Shown here: piece by piece, positions 54,180-60,943 of the stretch | Layout of the letters: every line of letters begins with the position of its first letter | Position numbering within the stretch: the first letter of the stretch is position 1 | DNA from: Nocardia sp. NRRL S-836 | GTDB taxonomy: Bacteria > Actinomycetota > Actinomycetes > Mycobacteriales > Pseudonocardiaceae | Direction of reading: 5' to 3' | Assembly: GCF_001279525.1 (NCBI RefSeq) | Contig: NZ_LGDY01000138.1 | Location: 124,001 to 188,000 of the forward strand | DNA: 64,000 bases | The notes under the pieces: generated by a model | Seen by the model: the letters and a program-made list of their open reading frames with translations, nothing else | What the model was told of the DNA's origin: nothing | Databases searched by the model: none | Made by a program: the position numbers and the translations under genes

Positions 54180-54479
54180 ATGGCGACCGACTACGACGCG
54201 CCGCGTCGCAGCGAGGCGGACGAACTCGCTGAGGACTCCCTCGAGGAGTTGAAGGCCCGGCGGAACGAGACGCAGTCCGGCGTCGTCGACGTCGACGAGG
54301 ACGCGAGTGCGGAGAACTTCGAGCTCCCGGGCGCCGACCTGTCCGGCGAGGAGCTCACGTTCAAGGTGCTGCCCAAGCAGGCCGACGAGTTCACCTGCTC
54401 GAAGTGCTTCCTGGTGCACCACCGCAGCAGGCTTGCCGAGGACAACAACGGCGTGTACATCTGCCGCGACTGTGCCTGA
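54180..54479 (+). CDS. DUF4193 zinc-ribbon protein
   Basis: 99 residues from ATG 54180, the usual MATDYDAPRR start, preceded by AGGGGTGAAGAAG (GTG 54171 is less likely). An acidic first half contains DSLEELKARRNE, and the C-terminal part holds FTCSKCFLVHHRSRLA and YICRDCA, two CxxC pairs forming a zinc ribbon. Essential-looking and conserved in actinobacteria (Rv2699c). Function unknown, possibly RNA polymerase-associated. Confidence 0.93.
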   Translation: MATDYDAPRRSEADELAEDSLEELKARRNETQSGVVDVDEDASAENFELPGADLSGEELTFKVLPKQADEFTCSKCFLVHHRSRLAEDNNGVYICRDCA

Positions 54480-54519
54480 GCCACGCGGCTGACGGACAGT
54501 CCGGAAGCCGCCGGTGACG

Positions 54520-54554
54520 AACTGGGCGCTCACCCGCACGGGTGGCGCCCAGTT
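54520..54554. terminator. Bidirectional terminator hairpin
   Basis: AACTGGGCGC pairs with GCGCCCAGTT, continued inwards by CACCCG/CGGGTG with one bulged T, between convergent DUF4193 (+) and DUF3093 (-) genes. Confidence 0.8.
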
Positions 54555-54578
54555 GTGTCTTCACCGCACCGCTGAACT

Positions 54579-55040
54579 TCAGCCTTTCAGGGCAGCGGCG
54601 AGCCGCTCGGGGTGCCGGGTGCTCACCAGCCAGTAGGGCGTCGGGTCCTCGGGGTCCGTCACCCGCACGCGCACCATGTGCTTGACCCAGCCGCGGTGCA
54701 GCACGAACGCCGCCGGGTCGAGCTCACGGCCCATGGCGGCACGCCGCCCGTCCGGCCCGATGACCTCGACCTCGCCCAGCAGCGACAACGGGATGTGCGC
54801 CTCGCCCACCCGCAGCTCACCGCCGGACACCTCGACCTTCGTCGAGCCCATGCGCACGATCAGGACGAGCGTCAGCGGCAGCAGGACGGCGTACGGCAGC
54901 CAGGACCGCACACCGGGGAAACCCATGTGCACCTCGGCGGCCAGCAGGACGGCGGCCAGCAGCGGCAGCGGCCAGAACCACCACGTCACGTACAGGCGCT
55001 CGCGGTGGGTCGTAGTGGCGGTCACGGCAGTCTCACTCAC
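54579..55040 (-). CDS. DUF3093 membrane protein
   Basis: 153 residues from GTG 55040. Two membrane helices near the N-terminus (about 15-65: [20 protein letters not shown] and [17 protein letters not shown]) are followed by a cytoplasmic PH-like beta domain ([35 protein letters not shown]). Matches mycobacterial Rv2698. TACCCT ends 6 bases before the GTG, indicating a leaderless message. It is divergent from dut with only 24 bases between starts. Confidence 0.92.
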   Translation of the reverse strand: MSETAVTATTTHRERLYVTWWFWPLPLLAAVLLAAEVHMGFPGVRSWLPYAVLLPLTLVLIVRMGSTKVEVSGGELRVGEAHIPLSLLGEVEVIGPDGRRAAMGRELDPAAFVLHRGWVKHMVRVRVTDPEDPTPYWLVSTRHPERLAAALKG

Positions 55041-55046
55041 GTCGTC

Positions 55047-55056
55047 AGGGTAATCT
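55047..55056. promoter_or_regulatory. Overlapping divergent -10 boxes of dut and DUF3093
   Basis: AGGGTAATCT contains TAATCT (55051-55056, plus strand, 8 bases before dut) and, on the minus strand, TACCCT (55052-55047, 6 bases before the DUF3093 start). The two boxes share the central TA pair, so polymerase cannot occupy both at once. Confidence 0.6.
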
Positions 55057-55064
55057 CGGCCGCC

Positions 55065-55547
55065 GTGTCCAGCGTCGAGGTGTTGCTGACCCGGCTCGAT
55101 CCGGGGGTTCCCGTGCCCGCCTACGCCCGTCCCGGCGACGCGGGCGCCGATCTGGTCACCACGTCGGACGTGGTCATTCCACCAGGCGAGCGCGCGGTGG
55201 TCGGCACCGGTGTCGCGATCGCGCTCCCCGCGGGGTTCGCCGGTTTCGTGCACCCCCGTTCCGGCCTCGCCGCGCGGGTGGGGTTGAGCGTGGTCAACAC
55301 GCCGGGGACGATCGACTCCGGCTACCGCGGTGAGATCCGCGTTTGCCTCGTGAACCATGATCTGCGTGAGCCGATCGCGCTCTCGCGCGGCGACCGGATC
55401 GCCCAGCTCGTCGTCCAACGCGTCGAGCACGCGGTGTTCCGCGAGGTCACCGCGCTGCCGGAGACGGAACGCGGCGCGGGCGGCTACGGCTCGACCGGCG
55501 GGCACGTGGTGCTCGCCAGCACAGCACTCACAGAGACCGAGGGGTAA
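55065..55547 (+). CDS. dut: dUTP diphosphatase (trimeric dUTPase)
   Basis: 160 residues from GTG 55065, leaderless. All five dUTPase motifs are visible: PGDAGADL (1), HPRSGLAAR (2), [14 protein letters not shown] (3), [10 protein letters not shown] (4) and GGYGSTG (5, which closes over the active site). It hydrolyses dUTP to dUMP and PPi, keeping uracil out of DNA and feeding thymidylate synthesis. Followed 3 bases later by the DUF3710 gene, as in mycobacteria (Rv2697c-Rv2696c). Confidence 0.96.
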   Translation: MSSVEVLLTRLDPGVPVPAYARPGDAGADLVTTSDVVIPPGERAVVGTGVAIALPAGFAGFVHPRSGLAARVGLSVVNTPGTIDSGYRGEIRVCLVNHDLREPIALSRGDRIAQLVVQRVEHAVFREVTALPETERGAGGYGSTGGHVVLASTALTETEG

Positions 55548-55550
55548 GGG

Positions 55551-56162
55551 ATGTTCGGAAGGCGCCGCAAGCGCGGTCGTCACTCCGCGGGCGGGGTCGA
55601 CGCCGGCCTGGAGAACGACGAGTTCCTCGACGACGCGGAAGGCCCGTGGGACTCGACGGTCGCGCCGAAGGACGACGTCCAGCGGCTCGACCTGGGTTCG
55701 GTGCTGCTGCCGATGCCGGACGAGGCCCAGCTGCAGGTCGAGATGGACCAGCAGACCGGTGCCGTGCGCGCGGTGCACATCCTCACTCCCGTCGGCCAGC
55801 TGACCGTGAGCGCGTTCGCCGCGCCGAAGTCCGGCGGCCTGTGGAAGGAGGTCGGCGCCGAGCTGATCGTCGGCCTCAAGGAGGACGGCGCCCGCATCAA
55901 CCGCGAGAACGGCGAGTGGGGCGAGGAGATCACCGCGCGCAACCAGGGCGTGCAGATCCTCTTCGTCGGCATCGACGGCCCGCGCTGGATGCTGCGCGGC
56001 GTCGCGGCCGGCCCCGAGGAGCACTTCGCGCAGAACGCCGAGGCGTTGCGCGAGATGATCCGCGGCACCGTGGTCGTGCGCGGTGAGCAGCCGATGCCGC
56101 CCCGCACCCCGCTGCCCGTCGAGCTGCCGGAGGCGATCGCCCGGCAGATCCAGCAGGGCTAG
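55551..56162 (+). CDS. DUF3710 protein
   Basis: 203 residues, beginning with a basic MFGRRRKRGRHS and then acidic residues; the conserved domain runs from about 45 to 180 (LDLGSVLLPMPDEAQLQVEM in part, RAVHILTPVGQLTVSAFAAP, GVQILFVGIDGPRWMLRGVA). GGGGTAAGGG precedes the ATG. Conserved next to dut in actinobacteria (Rv2696c) and of unknown function; cytoplasmic, with no signal or membrane segment. Confidence 0.93.
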   Translation: MFGRRRKRGRHSAGGVDAGLENDEFLDDAEGPWDSTVAPKDDVQRLDLGSVLLPMPDEAQLQVEMDQQTGAVRAVHILTPVGQLTVSAFAAPKSGGLWKEVGAELIVGLKEDGARINRENGEWGEEITARNQGVQILFVGIDGPRWMLRGVAAGPEEHFAQNAEALREMIRGTVVVRGEQPMPPRTPLPVELPEAIARQIQQG

Positions 56163-56175
56163 TACCGCCACACCG

Positions 56176-56838
56176 CTAGCGCGCCTTCGCTTCCTGCCAC
56201 GCCTGCACCGCACGCCCCAGCGCGTGCGGGTAGGCGGCCAGCGTCGTCGTCACGAGGACAGCGCGCGGGAGGGCGTCCGCCCACGCCCGCGCGACCTCGA
56301 CCGGGTGCACGGGGTCGTCGGTGCACCCGACGATCCCCGTCGGCACGTCGAGGGTCTTGAGCTCCTCCAGGGTGGGGGCGGTGGACTCGGCCGCCTCCAG
56401 CAGGTGCGGCACGAGCTGGTCGCCGTAGCCGTGCCAGGCGCGGTGCAGCTCGTCGCGCAGCCAGCCGGACGTGCCCGCGAGCGCCGCGTCGATCCCTTGT
56501 GCGGCAACGACCTGCGCGCTCGCCCTGGCCGCGAGCGCCGCGGGTGCGCCGTCGGGTGCGCCGCTCCAGGCCGGCAGCGCCAGCACGAGTCCCGCGCACC
56601 GGTCCGGGTTGCGCACCGCCCACGCGGCGGCGACGTGCGCCCCGAGCGAGACGCCGCCGACCACGATCGGGTGGCTTGTCCGGGCATTTTCGAGCGCCGT
56701 CAACCGTTCACTGAGTGTACGAACGTGTGGAGCGTCAAAAGTGGCTCCGACCTGCGACAACGGGTCGGCGAACACGGAACGGACAAACACCGCGTCCGAG
56801 GCGGTGCCGGGCAGCAGGAGAACTGTCTCGACAGGCAC
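56176..56838 (-). CDS. Alpha/beta hydrolase (Rv2695-like)
   Basis: 220 residues from GTG 56838. VLLLPGTASDAVFV begins the fold, GGVSLGAHVAAAWA holds the nucleophile Ser (about residue 64), TGIVGCTDDPVHPVEVAR supplies the acid, and a His lies near the end (YPHALGRA). A small acylhydrolase of unknown substrate, located as in mycobacteria between DUF3710 and the OB-fold gene. GACAAT 7 bases before the start suggests a leaderless message. Confidence 0.85.
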   Translation of the reverse strand: MPVETVLLLPGTASDAVFVRSVFADPLSQVGATFDAPHVRTLSERLTALENARTSHPIVVGGVSLGAHVAAAWAVRNPDRCAGLVLALPAWSGAPDGAPAALAARASAQVVAAQGIDAALAGTSGWLRDELHRAWHGYGDQLVPHLLEAAESTAPTLEELKTLDVPTGIVGCTDDPVHPVEVARAWADALPRAVLVTTTLAAYPHALGRAVQAWQEAKAR

Positions 56839-56921
56839 GGCCGAGATTGTCGGCCCTCCTGCGTACCCTCACTGTCAGACGGTCCACACCACGGGCCACC
56901 TGAGCACTGCAGGAGTCGGGG

Positions 56922-57287
56922 ATGGGCGGCTATTGGCACCGCTTGGTGCGTCGCTTGACCAGCGATGTCGCCGAGCTCGACGCGGACGACCTGTCGCGAA
57001 AAGCGGAGGCCGTCGGCGCGGTGAAAGCCTGCGACTGCAAGTCCGGTGAGGAGGTCACCGTCCTCGGCAGGCTCCGCAGCGTGGAGCTCTGCCCGCGGGA
57101 CGCGGCCGCCACATTGGAAGCGGAGCTCTACGACGGCACCGAGGGCGTCACCCTCGTCTGGCTCGGCCGCCGTCGCATCGCGGGCATCGAACCGGGCCGC
57201 ACGATCAAGGCCCGTGGCCGCATCGCCGTGCGCGACGGGCGCAAGGTGCTCTACAACCCCTATTACGAGTTGCAGACCGCTTCATGA
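56922..57287 (+). CDS. OB-fold nucleic-acid-binding domain protein
   Basis: 121 residues from ATG 56922. A helical start (LVRRLTSDVAELDADDL) leads to an OB fold (about 35-121) with GEEVTVLGRLRSVEL, TLVWLGRRRIAGIEPG and a last strand VLYNPYYELQ, resembling the anticodon/RecG-type OB domain. Matches mycobacterial Rv2694c. The stop overlaps the ATG of the DUF3159 gene (ATGA). Likely binds RNA or DNA; the role is unknown. Confidence 0.9.
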   Translation: MGGYWHRLVRRLTSDVAELDADDLSRKAEAVGAVKACDCKSGEEVTVLGRLRSVELCPRDAAATLEAELYDGTEGVTLVWLGRRRIAGIEPGRTIKARGRIAVRDGRKVLYNPYYELQTAS

Positions 57288-58045
57288 CTTCAGCCAAGAC
57301 CGAAGAAAAGCAGCCCACCGTCCTCGAACAGATGGGCGGAGTGAGCGGCATGCTCTACTCCTCGCTGCCCGTCGTCGTCTTCGTGATCGTCAACTTCGCC
57401 GCCAAGAACCTCATGGCCGCGATCATCAGCGCCCTCGCGGCGGCCGTGGTGATCGGCGTGGTGCTGGCCGTCCGCAAGGGCACGGTCCAGCCCGCGATCT
57501 CCGCCGTCTTCGGCGTCGGCATCGCCGCGTTCATCGCCTACAAGACCGGTGAGGCCAAGGGCTTCTTCCTGTTCGGCATCTGGCAGAGCGTCGTCTACGG
57601 CAGCGCCTTCCTGCTGTCGATCATCGTGCGCTGGCCGCTGGCCGGCGTGATCTGGACGTTCCTCAACGGCAGGGACCGCTCCTGGCGTGCCGACAAGGCC
57701 TCGGTCCGCGACTACGACATCGCCACCTTCGTCTGGGCCCTCGTCTTCTTCGCGCGCTTCATCGTGCAGCGCTGGCTCTACGAGGAGGACCAGGTCGGCT
57801 GGCTGGCCGTCGCCCGCCTCGGCATGGGCTACCCGCTGATGGCCATCGCCCTGCTCGCCACCGTCTGGGCCGTCCGCAGGGCCGACAAGCGCCTGAAGGC
57901 CGCGGAGGAAGCCGAAGAGGAGGCCAGGCTCGCCGCGGAGGCGGACGAGGTCCTCGCCCGCACGGCCGACGACCTGCTGACGCCCGACATGGACGAGCTC
58001 CAGCGCACCGTCGAGAAGGAGTCGCGCGACAGGTCCCGCGACTGA
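57284..58045 (+). CDS. DUF3159 membrane protein
   Basis: 253 residues, overlapping the previous gene by ATGA. About six membrane helices (for example VFVIVNFAAKNLMAAIISAL and AIALLATVWAVRR) and a charged cytoplasmic C-terminus (about 200-253, AEEAEEEARLAAEADE). GEAKGFFLFGIWQS and YEEDQVGWLAVARLGMGYPL are typical of DUF3159 (Rv2693c). Conserved actinobacterial integral membrane protein, function unknown. Confidence 0.92.
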   Translation: MTSAKTEEKQPTVLEQMGGVSGMLYSSLPVVVFVIVNFAAKNLMAAIISALAAAVVIGVVLAVRKGTVQPAISAVFGVGIAAFIAYKTGEAKGFFLFGIWQSVVYGSAFLLSIIVRWPLAGVIWTFLNGRDRSWRADKASVRDYDIATFVWALVFFARFIVQRWLYEEDQVGWLAVARLGMGYPLMAIALLATVWAVRRADKRLKAAEEAEEEARLAAEADEVLARTADDLLTPDMDELQRTVEKESRDRSRD

Positions 58046-58074
58046 CGCCGGCGAACGACCACTGTTTCGAGTCC

Positions 58075-58104
58075 GGGCCGGGTCTCCTCACGGAGGTCCG
58101 GCCC
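58075..58104 (+). terminator. Terminator after the DUF3159 gene
   Basis: GGGCCGG...CTCC pairs with GGAG...CCGGCCC around a TCAC loop (with a small internal mismatch), 30 bases after the stop codon. The right arm starts the first copy of the 75-bp repeat. Confidence 0.65.
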
Positions 58105-58297
58105 GGTCCCGTTGGCGGGTACCTCTGGACAACGGGAGCTGCTCGGGTGTGTGGGCTGAGCTTCTGGTCGTGTTGCACGTCGGGGCCGACGGTCACGGCT
58201 CCCACGCGCGGCGGGCCTGGCTGAGGTCCGGCCCGGAGCCGTTGGCGGGTGGCTCTGGACAGCGGAAGCTGCTCGGGTGCGTGGACTGAGCTCCCGG
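58093..58297. repeat. Two imperfect 75-bp direct repeats
   Basis: The copies start at 58093 and 58223 (130 bases apart) with GAGGTCCGGCCCGG and both continue through GTTGGCGGGT, CTCTGGACA and GCTGCTCGGGTG to CTGAGC. They differ at about 10 of 75 positions. They fill much of the 309-base gap between DUF3159 and the first LAL regulator. No open frame runs through them; function unknown. Confidence 0.7.
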
Positions 58298-58354
58298 CCG
58301 CGCTCCCCGTGCGGCCGGGCTCACGGTTGAGGTCGGCCTGATCGCGCCGTGTGC

Positions 58355-60943
58355 TCAGCGTCCGCCGATCACGGTCCGCAGCTCGCCGCGGCCGGTGATG
58401 CCGAGCACGCCGTAGACCGCGTACAGGTGGTTGTCGACGGTGCGCTTCGAGGTGTGCAGCCGCTCGCCGATCTGCTGGTTGGTGAGACCGGCCGTGGCCA
58501 GGCGGGCGACCTCGGCCTGGCGGCGGGTCAGGTGGGTGAGGCCGGTCTCGCTCAGGGCGGGGGTGCGGGCGCCGTCGAAGCCGCGCATCAGCAGGGCCTG
58601 GCGGGCGGAGGCCTGGGAGGCCGCGCGGGCGTTGCCACGGAGGCGGTGCAGGCGGGCGGCGGACGCCAGGGCCTCCGCGGCGTACAGGGTGGCGCCCACG
58701 TGCAGGAAATCCGCCGCCACGGCCTCCAGCGCGGTGGGTGAGGCGCGCGCGAGCGCGGTCGCGTGTGCGGCGTAGGCCGCGGTCATCGGATCGTCCATTG
58801 TGGACGTGAGTGCGGTCAGGCGCCGTGCCGTGTTGACGCCGAAACGGGCGGCGTCGTGCAGGGCCATGACCTCACCGCTGTGCAGACCGAGCTCGGCGCA
58901 CTCGTCGGCGGCGGTCATGGCGGCGTCGGCGGCGCCGCGGACGTCACCGGCTCCGGCCAGCACCCACGAGCGGGCGCGCGAGACCGAGGTTCCGGTGATG
59001 CGCCAGGCGGGGCGGCGCGCCCTTCCGGCGCGCGCCAGTGCCGCGGCGGCCAGGGTGGTGTCACCGGTGAGGGCGGCGGAGCAGGCGAGGCCCGCGAGGA
59101 CCACCGCGTCGAAGAACAGCGGAGCTTCATGAGGCGCCGGAACGCCTTCACGAGCCAGCCGCACGGCTTGCGTGCCGTGTCCGCGCATGCGCGCGCAGTG
59201 CGACAACACGCTGTAGAGCGCCGAGGCGGTGAACGTCCAACGCGGCTCGTCGGCAAGTGTGCTGTGGAGGCTCGACGCCAGCTCGTCGGCCTCTGCGAGA
59301 CGACCGCCGAACGCGAGGGAGAAGCAACGCATCAGCAGCGTGCCGGTGTGCGGCGCCGGTGCGGATGCCTGCTCGCAGGCGGTGATCTCCGCTTCAGCAT
59401 CGCGATAGCGACCCGCGTGCAGGAGGCACAACGCACGGTTCCGTCGCATGTAGACGGTCAGATGCGGCGCCACGGGCTGAAAAGTGCTCGCCAGTGCGAC
59501 GGCGACGTGCCGGTGCTGCACCTCCGCCGTGGTCCGGACGACCTTCAACCGGTCGCGCAGGTCGTCCGGCAGACCGGGCACGTCGACCGCGTCCAGCACG
59601 GCGGCTGCCGCCGGGACGTCACCGAGGCCGAAGTGCAGGTTCACGGACCTGACCACGCCCAGCCGCACCAGGTCGGCGGGCGCCAGCGGCCCGGTCATGG
59701 CCTCCGCCAGCGCCACCTCGGCCGCGTCCGGTGCCCGCCCGCACCGCAGCACCTGACCCCACACGTGCCCGATCCGGCCCAGCCCGCCCGCGTCGGCGGC
59801 AGCACGGCACAGGCGCTCCGCGAGCGGAACGTCCCGCACGGCCCATGCCTGTTCGGCGGCCGTGGTCAGCAGGTCCAACGAGAGCGGCGCACCGCCGCCG
59901 AGCCGCCATGCGGCGATGCGCATCAGGTCGTCGCGACGACGTGCGCCCATCGCCTCCAGACTTGCGGCCAGCGCGCGTTGGTGTGACTGCGCGCGCAACG
60001 GGGGACATGTGGCACGGAAGAACCTGCCGTGCAACGGATGCCCCAGTCGCACGACGGTCCGGTTCCCTGACGACGTGAACCGGATCAACCCGCGGGTTTC
60101 GAGGTCGTCCAGCGTCTCGTCGCGCACCAGCGACGCCGGCAGGTCCAGCTCCACCGGTTCGCAGTGGGCGAGCAGCTCCAGCGCGTGCAGGTCCACCGGC
60201 TCCAGGTCACCGAGGTCCGCCCGCACGAGCTCGGCGAGCCGCCCGCCGAGCTCGATCGGGCCGTGCCACGACCAGCTGCCGTCGTGCGCCCGCAGCACAC
60301 CGGCCGCGTGCCCGGAGAGCACGAGCTCCCCGAGGTACAACGGGTTCCCCGCGCTGCCCGCCCAGAGCATCCGCGCCGACCGGTTGTCCACCGGGCCGCC
60401 CAGAAGACGTTCCAGCAGCTCGTCGGACTCCGCACGAGACAGCTCGCCGACCGGGCAGCGCCGCAGCAGTCCCTCCTGCCACAGCTCGGCACGCCCACCC
60501 GGCCGTGCGGTGATGAGGACACGTGCGTGCCCGTGCCGGATCACGTTGTGCAGCAGGCCGATGGACGCGTCGTCGAGCAGATGGGCGTCGTCGACGACGA
60601 TGGCCAGCGGTGCCGGCTGTGCGAGCAGATGCTCGACCGCACGCCCGAGGGGGTTCGCGGTCCGCATGTCCGCGGGCAGCACCGCGGCCATCGCCCCGAA
60701 CGGAACCCCTGACGCCGCAACGGTCGCACGGCACCACCACACCGTGACACCGGAACCCTCCAGGCGCTGCGCCACTTCGGCGGCCAACCGGGTCTTGCCC
60801 ACCCCGGCCGGGCCGACGAGCGCGGCACCCGGCCCGGTGAGCGCGGACAGCACGTCCGCGAGATCCTGCCGCCTGCCCGCGAACGGCCACCCGGTACCCG
60901 GTGCGCCGGGGAACGTCCGACCCGGGCTCGCGAGGGTGCGCAT
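58355..60943 (-). CDS. LAL-type (large ATP-binding LuxR) transcriptional regulator 2
   Basis: 862 residues. An N-terminal STAND/AAA ATPase has Walker A GPAGVGKTRLA (about 43-53) and Walker B ALAIVVDDAHLLDD (about 112-125). A long helical, TPR-like repeat region spans about 330-790, and the C-terminal LuxR helix-turn-helix (LTRRQAEVARLATAGLTNQQ, then IGERLHTSKRTVDNHLY) spans about 795-855. LALs of the MalT family bind DNA when an inducer and ATP act on the middle domains; in actinomycetes many control secondary metabolism. The ATG shares one base with the stop of its paralogue upstream (TGATG). Confidence 0.9.
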   Translation of the reverse strand: MRTLASPGRTFPGAPGTGWPFAGRRQDLADVLSALTGPGAALVGPAGVGKTRLAAEVAQRLEGSGVTVWWCRATVAASGVPFGAMAAVLPADMRTANPLGRAVEHLLAQPAPLAIVVDDAHLLDDASIGLLHNVIRHGHARVLITARPGGRAELWQEGLLRRCPVGELSRAESDELLERLLGGPVDNRSARMLWAGSAGNPLYLGELVLSGHAAGVLRAHDGSWSWHGPIELGGRLAELVRADLGDLEPVDLHALELLAHCEPVELDLPASLVRDETLDDLETRGLIRFTSSGNRTVVRLGHPLHGRFFRATCPPLRAQSHQRALAASLEAMGARRRDDLMRIAAWRLGGGAPLSLDLLTTAAEQAWAVRDVPLAERLCRAAADAGGLGRIGHVWGQVLRCGRAPDAAEVALAEAMTGPLAPADLVRLGVVRSVNLHFGLGDVPAAAAVLDAVDVPGLPDDLRDRLKVVRTTAEVQHRHVAVALASTFQPVAPHLTVYMRRNRALCLLHAGRYRDAEAEITACEQASAPAPHTGTLLMRCFSLAFGGRLAEADELASSLHSTLADEPRWTFTASALYSVLSHCARMRGHGTQAVRLAREGVPAPHEAPLFFDAVVLAGLACSAALTGDTTLAAAALARAGRARRPAWRITGTSVSRARSWVLAGAGDVRGAADAAMTAADECAELGLHSGEVMALHDAARFGVNTARRLTALTSTMDDPMTAAYAAHATALARASPTALEAVAADFLHVGATLYAAEALASAARLHRLRGNARAASQASARQALLMRGFDGARTPALSETGLTHLTRRQAEVARLATAGLTNQQIGERLHTSKRTVDNHLYAVYGVLGITGRGELRTVIGGR

